This document shows positions 13,398 to 23,847 of a DNA stretch of 64,000 bases, piece after piece. The notes under the pieces are model-generated. The model did no database searches and was not told the origin of the DNA. It saw only the letters and a program-made list of their open reading frames with translations. A program made the position numbers and the translations under genes. The stretch is from Prostheceraeus crozeri. Its lineage: Eukaryota > Platyhelminthes > Polycladida > Euryleptidae. Every line of letters starts with the position of its first letter. Position 1 is the first letter of the stretch. Where the stretch lies: positions 124,001 through 188,000 of the forward strand of contig CAJQUW010014300.1 in assembly GCA_907163375.1 (NCBI GenBank), in the 5' to 3' direction.

Positions 13398-15284
13398 TAG
13401 TACTTTTTTCATATCTAGTTGGATGAATTGACTAATATCAGTTGGGTGAATTGACTTACATAAGTAGGCTCATTCTCAATAGAAAAGTATGAGAATATTA
13501 TTCGATTTAGCTCAATATCATTATTGTTTTGTTTTATGAATTTCTTCTGTTTATGAAAAACATTATAGGAATAGTACACATTGAAACAAATACACGCAAC
13601 TAATCTGATCAAAATATTACAGTTCCACTTGTGTCACACAGCTCCTTTTGGACATATTTAATAGATGAAATTGCCTAAATTTTGTTGTCCCCAGAAGTTT
13701 CTGGACCCACCCCTCGGTATTCCAATCCTTGATTCAACACTGTCTTCAATCCTACATTATTCCTCGAAGATGCGTTTCAAATCCCGACAGATTGGATTTC
13801 TTTTCACAACATCATAAATATAAGCATGAAAACAAGTCAACAAAATTGTTTACAGCAATTGCAGTGAAAACAGCAAAGAATTCTGCCGGCTATTTGTGGA
13901 ACAACATTCGACTGCAATTCTACCATTTCTTTTATGCGTGGTGTTGTCATGTAAAGGATGTGAAGGACAATATAACATTTGTTGTGACCACAGAATTAGA
14001 CAGGTCGTCTCTTCTTCCGTTTGACTAGAAGGGAAGCATTGGAACATGTAACGTTATTGAAATGGCACAATCTGCTGACTAAATACCATAGCAATCGAAC
14101 AATGAGCAGCCAGTTCAACATTAAACACGCCAAATTGTGCAAAGTTTCAGTGACTGTTATCAACCGGATCACACAGCAAAGAGACACAGTCGATGTCAAG
14201 TTCTACAGAGAAGTTTGTGAACGTTTTTTCGTGCGCCTGCTAACTTTTTTTAAAATGATCGGAGGGCCCAACATTATCGAGAAAACTTTTGCGCAATGAT
14301 CTGAATTCTTCGAATCTGAAGGAGTCGTGGCGATTGGAGCATTTTGAAGGAATTCAGAGCAATCCGCAAGCGACGCACGACTATTTTTCCTATCTCTGCA
14401 AGGTATTAAAAATTTCTTTTTGCCCACTTATTAAGTTCCTGCATGTGCCATTTGGTTGAATCAGTTTGCACTTCTAGCAAAGTGATACGATTAAACAATC
14501 TAATTCTGTGGTTGTGACAGTCCAAAAAGAATTTCTTGCGTCTAGATAGAAAGCAAGAAGAGTATTGACACACTGCCAATCAGTACAACATATTAATCTC
14601 ATCGCACGTTTGAAGTCTTTTTACTATAGTAAAACAGCAACATTTCAAAATGTCGAACAACGGTTAGGTGGACAAGATCAGACATTCAATTATCCAGAAA
14701 AGCAGTCCACAACTCGCTATGATTCAATTGTATTTTAAAAGTTTGGTGCAAGTGCCGCTTAGAACACCGCATTTCTACATTTTTGAAATAAACGTCCCAC
14801 TTCAGATCATCAGACCACCCAACTCCTTAAATATTCAGTTGTAAAATGTCAAATGGAAATGAGAGATCAATTGCTTGTACACTATTTTTTTAAACAATTT
14901 TCATTGCTTTTATCATCTTTGCATTCAAAGTAAAACTATTCTTAGAACACCACTTATTCAAGTGTCGAAATTCTGATGTCATAATTTCCAGAGACTGATT
15001 AGGCTACATTGATCATTAAAGAAGGACATATTTCGCTTATACCATCGGAAAACTGAGTTATGTGAGTCCTTTTTGAAAATGTAGTTAGCTCATAACAATA
15101 TAAATCAGAGGTGTAAGGCCTGAACGAAGACCGTTGGGTGCTTCTTTTTTCACTGGTAGAAAATCACTGAAAGTGTCACGTATTCGAATGCATCGGCATT
15201 TATTTTCTAGATAATCTATGATCAGGCGAGTAAAACCTATACGAAGACCAAGTGACAAGAACTTTCTCAATAGCGTGTTGTGAC

Positions 15285-17045
15285 CAGAATTGGCTTTTTG
15301 CCGGCTAAAACTGGTTTTTGCCACTAAGTGGTAAAAACCCGGTAAAAACTAAAATTCCGAAAAATCAGTCTATTCTTCACGAAATGATCGACAGCAAATT
15401 AGGGTTTGAGTATTATGATGCATGCGGGTTTGCAGTTTGCAACTCTTATCTTCCAAAACATGACATTCTTTCTGTGATAGAACCAGATGACATGTTTTTA
15501 TCACGAACGGCATACAATGTTGTCTTTTGTTTACGATTGCTCTGCCTTTTTCTTGTGATTTAAGAACAAGTGTAGACTTCAGCACCATTTTGGCTCTTTG
15601 ATTCATGTCACAGAAGTTGCTAGACACTCCCATAATTATCATCAAATGAGTGAAAAAGATGAAAATAAATATATGAATAAAGCTGGTTTATACATAGAAC
15701 TGAATTAAGCAAACCATTTTCTTCATGTGGACGAGCTTCAATAATCCCACTGTCATTCTTCTGTGTTGAGTGTTCAGCAAGAATGCAGAGTGTATTTTAA
15801 TAGTCTTCGGTTTCATCAGATCTAGATTTGAACCCGGATCTCATGAACGCAGAGAGAACGCTCTATCAAAGAGCGTCTGCAACAGAAAATCTCAGCTCCC
15901 AAATCAAGCAATGTGCAATAGTCACTTAGAAATTAGAATGCATTTCCATTTTTTAGGAAATGTACTAAATGTACTATTGCTTGTGATTTGAGGAGAAAAT
16001 CATGATTTGGAAGAACAAATAATAATTAAATAACATAACTCGCGGCAGCAATCTTGATAAAGTGAGGTATAGTGTATGTCTGAATAGCTTCAGTTATAAT
16101 CTCAACAAAAGAAAATTTCCAGTAAGCTGCAAAATTGATCTTGTTAATAGAATCTGAAGGGGACAAACTATTGTGACATTATTGTGATATTCAAGTTTGT
16201 TTAAAGTTCTTGAAATTTCCATATTTTGAGCTCAAATCGAAACTTTACCTTCGGTATTAAATTCATTTAACATCACCTTATTCTCTAAATATGTGAGGGT
16301 AAATTACCATGACATGAAAAATGTTGAAGGGCAATATTTTTAAACTAGTCCTTCTGGGCATAGAAATTAGCAATACCATAGAAATGCTTCAGGGAGTGCA
16401 GGATAAATTTCATAGTAATATTCGTGTAATCACAATGGCTATGGGACATTTGCCACAGATTTAGAAGACAATCCATTCTATTAGATCAGCAGGCAGATAA
16501 ATCGTAGAAATCCGGAGAGCCAGATTTCTGCATTTTCTTGCCCTTCTATAGCTTCTAACATGGAATGCTTGTTTTCGATCTTTTACATAGAGCCAAGTGA
16601 TTTCCTTCCAGCATGGACGTCTGTTGCATCTTATAATGAATGAAATTTGTAAAGCAACAAAATGCACGCACGCCTAGAAGAATGCACAACACCTTTATAA
16701 CAACATTTTTTTATAATAATTCATACTTTTACACTTTTACATACTTTCATACTTGGAACATATTCTTGATTGAAATACGATACTGATAAGGTTTTGAAAT
16801 GTGAAAATACAGGCCTAAATGTTTATCAAATGATGAAAAAGTAAAATGAACTTATTGCGACTAATTTTCATCAATAAAGTAAAGAGTGACGATGATCCCC
16901 AAAAAACTTAAAGTAGTAATGCTGGAAAATTAGTTTTAGCCAGTTTTAGCCGAAAAATGGTTACAAAAGCTGGTGGTTTTTACCAGGTTTTTACCGGTTT
17001 TTACCAGGTGGTAAAAGCCAGGGTGGTTTTTACTGGCCAACTCTG
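15285..17045. mobile_element. hAT element, non-autonomous, 1.76 kb
   Basis: The ends are CAGAATTGGC and GCCAACTCTG (reverse complement CAGAGTTGGC), as in hAT elements that begin CAGAG. The flanks are GTTGTGAC on the left and GTTGTGAT on the right, an 8-bp target duplication with one later difference. Both subterminal regions are rich in GGTAAAAACC and GGCTAAAACTGG words in opposite orientation, likely transposase-binding repeats. No transposase frame was recognised inside. Confidence 0.88.
15820..15893 (-). repeat. tRNA-like segment (SINE head or tRNA pseudogene)
   Basis: The minus strand reads GCTCTTTGATAGAGCG, then TTCTCTCTGCGTTCATGAG, then ATCCGGGTTCAAATC. The first part resembles a D-arm and A box, and GGTTCAAATC fits the pol III B box. 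The acceptor stem does not close well, so this is not a functional tRNA gene. It could be the head of a tRNA-derived SINE or a captured tRNA within the hAT element. Confidence 0.5.
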
Positions 17046-17144
17046 GTTGTGATAGACTTTGTCAACAGCTTTACTTAGATCATAGTTGATCAACATGCAT
17101 TCAGCTGTACTGGGGCCTGTATAACCAGACTTGAAGATTGAAGA

Positions 17145-17640
17145 GTGAAGAGTGAAGAATTCATACACCATGCATCAAGTTTTGATTTCACCAAAACAGT
17201 GAAGAAAGTTTTCCAAACGCATTTCTCCTTGGAGACTCTGGATATTCCCTTGGAGGACTCTGGAGGAATCAAACCTTGGGTGATTCCTCCCTTTAGTGGC
17301 AATGTGAAGAGTGATGCTGAACTGAATTTCAATCGTTTTCATCGCTCAACACGCCGGATGGTAGAATTTCTTTGAAGTCTTTCTTTCTTTGAAGAGTTTA
17401 TTTGTTTCTTTGAAGTGTTGAAGCAAATATTTAATTGTCTGAATATTCCACTACGTGTGAATCCACTGTCTGTTGGCGAAATTTTCAAAGCTTGTTGTGT
17501 TTTGATTGGCATGTGTATAGAAAATGATTCGGATGACGAGATCGATTTAGGTTCTTCATCCTCTGACGTGACAAAAAACAACGAGCCAAGCATCACTAAA
17601 ATTCAAAATTCAAAACGCTTTAATTCCAAAACTGGATAAC
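17145..17640 (+). pseudogene. PIF/Harbinger transposase, C-terminal fragment
   Basis: The first piece contains SGGIKPWVIPPFSGN and ELNFNRFHRSTRRMVE, matching the Harbinger pattern of a short W..P stretch followed by FN..H...R..VE. The second piece contains VGEIFKACCVLIGMCIENDS, matching the usual I.KACCVLHN.C near the C-terminus; the HN is replaced by IG. There is a break between the two pieces. The N-terminal catalytic part is absent. It starts directly against the truncated LINE on its left. Confidence 0.72.
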
Positions 17641-18046
17641 GCTACAAGATGACATGATGATGGGATTGATGATAAAATATGTACAAATGAAGTTGAATGT
17701 CACAGTCTGCAATGGTGATGCAATATATGAGAGTAAGATGATAGTAATAACAATTCTACCAAAGATTATCAATCAAAAATGTTGCGTGTCTGGAAGAAGA
17801 GGATGTTCGGTATTAAAGTTTCTTACCACCTATAATTATTTATATTTGACAATGTGTAGAAATTTCGATTTTTATTTTGGATGTTAATACAGTTCGTTTC
17901 ATAAAAGGTGGATCATCCTAAAATTTGACTAAATAAAACATAAGTATGATACAGAAAGCATTTTTCATGTTATTTCATGTCCCTAATATATTTAAATGTC
18001 CTTATATAATCTGACAAGCTATGATACAGCAAAGGTTCTTAAGAAG

Positions 18047-19040
18047 CTAATATTTTGTGGCCCTACCCTTATTGTCAATGACATTACCAATTCGTCTAGG
18101 CATTGATTCGATGATATCGTTGATTTTTGACTGATCTAACTTTCTCCACTCTCTTTTTAACAGTGACGTAAGTTGTGATACGCCATCTGTAGGTAGCAGT
18201 GAACGACGAACGTTACGTTTTAGAATACTCCATACATTTTCTATGGGATTCAGATCAGGAGAACGAGCTGGCCAAGATAATTTCCTAAGCCCTAATTGAG
18301 ACTTGCATAAGTTGACTCTACTACTCCTGTGACACGTAGCATTATCATCCATAAATAACCAAGTCGATGGATCACCAATTGATCTGACATTTGGCCAATG
18401 TTCATTCGTAAAACATTCACATAGCGTTCAGAATTCATGGTTCCTTGATGTATGTGAAGTTCAGAGCGGCCATTGGTCCAAATGACAGGCCAAATCAGTA
18501 GAGTCGCACCACCTTGTACCCGGGGACGATGTAAATGTCTCGGAATTTCCTGATCAGATTTTATCCATAATCTCAATCGACCATCACTATCCTTCAGACG
18601 GCTGATGCCTCATCAGACCAGACAACCCGATCCCATTGATTTCGCCAGTGACAATGACTCATTGCTCATCTGAGACGTCTTTTTGTATGCTGATCTGATA
18701 ATTCGATCTGAGAGAGCCTCTTACAGCCCTTGAAATTCGACTCAATAAGTCTTCTACGAATAGTGGACTTAGAAATAGACGAGTCTAGTGCAGCCATCTC
18801 AGTTAACGAGAGACTTGGATCAACTTTAACAAATCTCAAAATTAGGCGGTCTTTACGTTTGGATGTTTTGCGTGGACGGCCAGAGCCCTCTTTACGACAG
18901 AGTCGAAAATCATCATTATGCCATCGATGCACATTTGTGTAAGGGACATTTAGTCGCTTGCTTGTAGCTCGCAAAGAAAACCCTAGTTCTAGCAAGGCTG
19001 ACACTTTGCCTTTTGTGAATGCGATCTCGTTATTGTTCAT
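18047..19040 (-). pseudogene. Tc1-type transposase, decayed
   Basis: The minus strand begins MNNNEIAFTKGKVSALLELG, continues through a paired helix-turn-helix region with GSGRPRKTSKRKD, then DRVVWSDEASAV (first catalytic Asp). The next pieces are DGRLRLWIKSDQEIP and HRPRVQGGATLLIW, then MDDNATCHRSS (second Asp) and SPDLNPIENVW (Glu). The last two catalytic residues are 34 positions apart, as in Tc1 (DD34E). The total of about 330 codons is close to full length. At least two frame changes and one or more stops break it. A candidate left terminus after TA reads CAGTTCGTTTCATAAAAGG at 17890; the right terminus was not found. Confidence 0.88.
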
Positions 19041-19060
19041 TTGTGCTTTGTATTGTTTTC

Positions 19061-19775
19061 AACCGGTAAGAGATAGATTTCTAGCTGAAAGCAATCAGGA
19101 GTGCTGCCGACACCACCGCAACGAAGTCAGGAAGCCATGGAACATGAAGTCCAGTTAATCACATGTAGCAGTTACATTATTGTTGATGAATAATGGTGCT
19201 ATACTGGCTCTGATTGACCGATTTTCTTTATTTTTGTTTTGCTTGATAGCTTTTGGCTTGTAGAACAACATATTACATAACAAAGGAAACAAATGTAATT
19301 TTGTAAGAGTGAGGTATGATTTTGTGTAACATTGCTAAATGAAGATCAAATTATCTACTACTTTTTTATCTATAACAGGAAAACAACTCAATAATCATGC
19401 TTGAAATTTCCGACAATGATATTAGTAAGCACAACTGACATATCTTCCAAATTTCAGAGAAATTCGTTCAAGTTTGGCGGAGTTAGACAAAGTCGAAGTT
19501 AAGGTGAAATTGTATATCGTCACTATGGATATATAGCAGGGAACTCAACTGTAATCAAATCGACAAAAAAATTATTGCTGTGAATAATGTGAATTACGAA
19601 CGGGTCTCCGTGCGCTGTTAATGTCTTCAAACAGACAATCAAGTGGACAGAGACTATCTTCACAGTGTATTTTATCAAATCTCTTGAACAATAGTCAGTT
19701 CATATCGATTTTGCAATGCATTCGTTAAATTACTAAGTCAGAGATGATTACAAATGATTTGATTATTGCTCTAGG
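19061..19775. other. AT-rich stretch, nothing recognised
   Basis: No coding frame or repeat was recognised between the Tc1 remnant and the 3' end of the next LINE. The right terminus of the Tc1 element is expected here but was not identified. Confidence 0.5.
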
Positions 19776-22180
19776 TTAGGTTATTGCTCTAATACTATCG
19801 GCTTTGTCTTGGAATTTCATCATACACTTTAGTTTATAGATATTGATACATTCCATCTTAGCATAGAAATCGAATTTTGTCAAGTTTGATAGGAAAGGTG
19901 ACACATTTGTTCTTGCGTCATTATAAGATGGACATTCAACAAAGAAATGAAACATAGTTTCTACAGTGCCAGTATTGCAGTGTTTACGTGCGATCTTCGT
20001 ACCTCTCCTTATTTCTATAATATCCAATTCTCACTTGAAGATCGTGATTGCCTGATCGATATCTTAATAAAGTTCTGACTTCATTAAGTAAATCTATTTA
20101 AATAGTACTTGAATTTTGGCTCAAATCTAGATAATTCAAAATAGTCTCTACCAGTCTGACTGATTTTCATACTGTCAATCCACTGTTTTCTGAAGTGTTC
20201 ATTTTAAGTTTTTTTTAACTATTTTCATTGATTGTATTTTAGTAACACATTGTAGATATTTCATTATTCCAAAGCTCATACAAATTCAATTCTTTTGACA
20301 AATTTCGTATCCTCCATACCTTTTTTTAATGCCTCTTTACCTATTTGTTCCTCCATACCTAAATTCTTTATTTTCTAATTTAATAATTTTTTCATATATT
20401 CTTTTCGTTATACTATGGTTTTCATCTTTGCAAACTACTCTTATCCAAAAATTTTTGGCTGATTTATAGTAATGAAATTCTATGAGGAGAATTCCAAATT
20501 CACCTCTCAAACAACAACTAGCAGTTGTTTTCATCAAGTGATAATGATTTTTATAGAATTGATTGAATCTTATTCAGGTTACTCTAGTTACTCTAGTTAA
20601 CTCTTCAAAGTCAATAACACGATGAAAGGCAAATGAAAAATAGCACAACGAATTTGTTCACGTTCCTATCATAGATGTAAGCACTCTCCTTCAAGATTTG
20701 CGATCCGCCATTTTGAATTTTCGTCATTTTCTCGAAAAGGGCTCGATGAAATTATTTCTAATTGTGATATTCTGAAAGAGGATCAAAACTCTACCGGAAT
20801 CCGTCGACAAAACATATGGGAAATTTTTTAACACGCCTCGAGACACAAGTTTCGGTTTCATCGTCCGCCATTTTGAATTTTCGTTATTTTCTCGAAAAGG
20901 GCTCGATGAAATTATTTCTACCTGTGATATTCTGAAAGAGGATCAAAACTCTACCGGAATCCGTCGACAAAACATATGGGAAATTTTAAAAGTTAAACCG
21001 CCTGTTCAGGCACACCGTGTACTCTAAGGTTACTCTGGTTATTATAGAAATTCGGAGCCATATCTCATTTTTGATAGAATCAATATCTCGAATGTGTTAC
21101 TTACTATATTTGCTTTAACATGTCCACATTCTCTCAACCTTTTTTCTGTTAAAAACGAAGCCTTTTTGCCATTACTAATTAAGTATTCAATATGCTTCTT
21201 ATTACTACATGTATTTTAGATCCGTAATCCTGAATACTTGAATTCATTTACCACATCGATTGTAATTTTTCCATCGACCATTTCAATCTGTATATTATCT
21301 TCTTTATTTTTTTGCATTAAATTTCACAACTTTTGTCTTGTTATAGTTTAATTTTAGATTATTTTCTGAACAAAATTTGGCCGAGAATTATAATTTGATT
21401 CATTAATCCCATCTGCCTTTCACTCACAGGGAGTATGTCATTGGCATATGCTAGACATGATATTTCGAGCTCGCCAATTTTTATTGGATCCAGTGATGCT
21501 TTTAATTCTTCCATTTTGATGAGGATGTCATTTATATAGATGCAGTTGGAAATAAGTGATCTTCGTGAGGTGTTCCATTTTTTACTTCAAAAGTTTCAGT
21601 TTCTTCTCCTTTGAATAGTATTTGGAGTTGATTCAAATTTATCAATTTGATCACAACATCTAAAATTTTATTATAAGGTATTAAGCAATGCAGTTTTTGC
21701 ATCAATATTGTTCTAGATAAGGAATCTAAAGCATTTGATAAATCAATGAAGCAGATATGTAGCTCCTTTTTCTGGTTTTTATGGAGTTGCATAATTTCCT
21801 TTAATATGAAGAGATTGTCAAGTGTCAAATTTCCTTTTCGAAATCCGATTTGAGAGGGATGAATAACATTATTGATATCCATCCAATAATTTAAACGATT
21901 ATTCAAAATTGAGGTAAATATTTTCTCGATGGATGATATTAATATGATGCATCTATAGGAATTCACATGACTGATATCACCTTTTTTATTTTTTTATGAG
22001 TTGGCATCGACCACTTTTTTTTGTCCATGGTACATCACCGTTTTTAATAATTCTATCAAACATGTTTGCTAGTATTATTGTATTTTCTTCTTCATCCTTT
22101 CAGCACTTCGTGTACAGATTCATCTGGCCCGATTCGTGTTTTTATTGCCTCTGTGATTTCAGAAACGGAAAACTATAAAT
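19776..22180 (-). mobile_element. LINE (non-LTR), decayed, with an insert
   Basis: Reading the minus strand from 22180 down: NSYRCIILISSIEKIFTSIL and SQIGFRKGNLTLDNLFIL, then ICFIDLSNALDSLSR (palm; the Phe of the usual FSKAFDS motif is changed) and VKNGTPHEDHLFP. An AYANDI stretch follows where YADD is expected, then KMRYGSEFL. After an insert (about 20585-21040) come FGILLIEFHYYKSAKNFWIR and, at the end, VETMFHFFVECPSYNDAR, a C-terminal Cys/His motif. Many stops and frame changes are present. The 5' part with the endonuclease was not recognised. Confidence 0.82.
20585..21040. mobile_element. Insert in the LINE with a two-copy 170-bp tandem repeat
   Basis: The insert separates the LINE thumb motifs RYGSE and the FGILLIEFHYYK stretch. 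Its flanks share GGTTACTCTAGTTA on the left and GGTTACTCTGGTTA on the right, consistent with a target duplication of about 14 bp. Inside, a block starting CGCCATTTTGAATTTTCG occurs at 20706 and again at 20876, so the period is 170 bp. About 120 bp are nearly identical (through ACATATGGGAAATTTT) and the linker between them differs. No coding frame was recognised. Confidence 0.65.
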
Positions 22181-22339
22181 TTCAAATCCGGTTCAAATCC
22201 AGCAAGATGCGCAGTTATTTTCCCTCTGTTGAAGTCAAATTTTTGATGTTACCATGGACACAATTTGATAAAGTTAGGATTGGTCATCAGAAATGTTTAG
22301 AAATTAAGGAGAAGCAGCTACTATAGTTTTGGATTGGAG

Positions 22340-22445
22340 TCCTGCGCGGTGACGATTTTCGCACATTTCACCGCAACCAAAATGGCTTCGCACCGCACCG
22401 CACGCGCGGGGGTGTGTCACCGCACCGTACCGCTTTCATGGAGCC
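22340..22445. other. GC-rich CACCGCACCG patch beside a hAT remnant
   Basis: Repeated CACCGCACCG-type words and CGCGCGGGGG stand out in the AT-rich surroundings. It lies 3' of a hAT transposase fragment and could be the subterminal region of that element. No matching opposite end was found. Confidence 0.35.
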
Positions 22446-22659
22446 TTTATATATAAATAGTCACCTTTAGTTGACTGCAACAATTGTATCCTTTTTTTTA
22501 AAGGTAATCTAGTCTTAAAAGCCCTACCTATATATAGTAGAAAAACATGTCTAAAAAATGTATGGGTTGCTTTCTATGCTACACAATTCAACATGCCATA
22601 CTAGTGATGGGAAAAGGCAAAATATAATCCACACATCATTCTATTTTTTTGATTCTTTA

Positions 22660-23140
22660 CATCACTACATTATATTCAAAACGTCCGACGAAAACTTGGA
22701 TAGCAATATAGCGTCTTTCTTCTAGAATGGAAGAAAATTCTCTCGTTTGCAGATTCACTAGCTGGAATAGACAGTAGAAATGCCGCCAGTTTTGCGAGCT
22801 GTGGGAATTCTTTGGAATTACATTTCCACCATTCGAGAATATCATCACACTTGGAGCAATACGATTTCAAATGACTATCAATATCATCGGATGATGCATG
22901 CTCATTAAAATGATCAATGATTGTTTTCCAGACTTCGGATTTGGGATCACCTTCATTCACGGATATCTCTTCATCCACAATGTTCAATTTAAGAGTGACA
23001 ATCATCTTTCTAGCATCTTGCATGGTTCCTTCGCGATCAACCTTCGATAGAAATCCGAGATGCTTTGTATGAGGATGAAGAAAAGTTGCAACGTAATGAA
23101 AAGTTGATAAGGGATTTTTTTCTTTCAAAATGCAACTCAA
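22660..23140 (-). pseudogene. hAT transposase, C-terminal dimerisation domain
   Basis: The minus strand reads LGFLSKVDREGTMQDARKMI and then ILEWWKCNSKEFPQLAKLAA, FLLSIPASESANERIFFHSR and RRKT. The last part is the hAT C-terminal dimerisation domain (W..N...FP.L...A...L.IPASSA..ERIFS), here with ASESANER. The catalytic parts upstream are not seen. The frame is open from 23140 to its stop near 22676. Confidence 0.85.
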
Positions 23141-23629
23141 TCTTGATTTAAGTGACTATTTTAGTACCATGGTGCAGCAAAATCTTGCTCAAAGGAGTAA
23201 TCTAAGGACACAGATGAGCTTACTCTTTCAAAGGAGAAATAGCAAAAAATGTGTGGGGGATCCAGGGCACTCCGCGAAATCAACCATTTCGGATTAGCGT
23301 ATCCAAAATTGCTGTCAACAGGTAATTTTCAGGAGATACAAAATGTGACTCGTAGGTCAATGTGATCAGAGCCCGAACCTGTTCGAGCAGGTGACCAAAG
23401 CCGGAGCACCTTAAACTGAATGAAAAGGGTCTATATTCTCATTGTATCTTAATATTTCTTTACAAAAACTATCGTTCTAAACACCATCAAATTTTGGAAT
23501 GTATCAATATATAGGCATAACTTCTTAATTTTATATACCTTAAGTAATTCTCTTTTGTTTGCAATGTTAATTTGCTTAATTTGGAAGATCTAATTTTCAT
23601 TAATTCTAAAATGCATAATCCGAACTTAC

Positions 23630-23847
23630 TGATGGCATATTCGAATTTGGTTTCGGAGGTACAGAAGTCCGTGAAGCACGTCTGTGATAATTCTGCCGAC
23701 CACCATCTCGGGCAAACGTCCGACTGAACTGACTAGACTTTCCACGCTACCCACATCCATGTATTCTAGGTACAAGGAAATATCACCGTTATGAAAATAT
23801 GCTCCGTAAAATCCGACAATATATGGGGAAATGCAGCTATGAAGCAA
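23630..23847 (-). CDS. MAP2K1/2-like: MEK-like kinase exon: N-lobe hinge to catalytic loop
   Basis: This 218-bp exon (72 codons plus CA) starts right after TTTCTTTCAG and ends before GTAAGT. It begins LLHSCISPYIVGFYGAYF, equivalent to MEK1 VLHECNSPYIVGFYGAFY, and continues through the hinge LYLEYMDVGSVESLV. The gatekeeper position appears to be Leu where MEK1 has Met, and the MDGGS turn is MDVGS. It ends LLYLRNQIRICH. The two leftover bases CA join the A that opens the next exon, so the codon after the catalytic-loop His is CAA (Gln), not Arg. The catalytic triplet therefore reads HQD. The same change could arise from a C-to-T change of a CpG in an ancestral CGA codon, read on the opposite strand. 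Confidence 0.93.

Larger units (their letters stand above)
15085..17143 (-). mobile_element. LINE reverse transcriptase, split by a hAT element
   Basis: On the minus strand, 17143-17046 reads FKSGYTGPSTAECMLINYDL then SKAVDKVYHN. The frame resumes at 15284 as NTLLRKFLSLGLRIGFTRLI and continues to DTFSDFLPVKKEAPNGLRSG then LTPLIY. Joined across the insert this is the LINE fingers-palm stretch with the DLSKAFDxVxHNTLL motif; here the Phe of that motif is Val, and some residues before DLSK are missing. Both ends of the LINE are lost. Confidence 0.85.
3706..23629 (-). other. MAP2K1/2-like: 19.9-kb intron of the MEK-like gene
   Basis: The intron is bounded by the GTAAGT donor after 23630 and the TTGTAG acceptor before 3705. 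From its 5' end (high coordinates) it holds a hAT transposase piece, a LINE with an insert, a Tc1 remnant, a Harbinger piece, a LINE split by a hAT element, a snapback MITE, a possible hAT remnant and a LINE split by a hAT fragment. The stretches 3706-8139, 10900-13150 and 13400-15084 are AT-rich. No gene was supported in them. Confidence 0.85.

Noticed and set aside
15837-15900. Functional tRNA gene
   Set aside because: The boxes are tRNA-like but the acceptor stem does not pair and the anticodon arm is unclear, so it was kept only as a tRNA-like repeat.
22657-22848. Frame of 63 codons overlapping the hAT piece
   Set aside because: It is a shadow of the hAT dimerisation domain in another frame.
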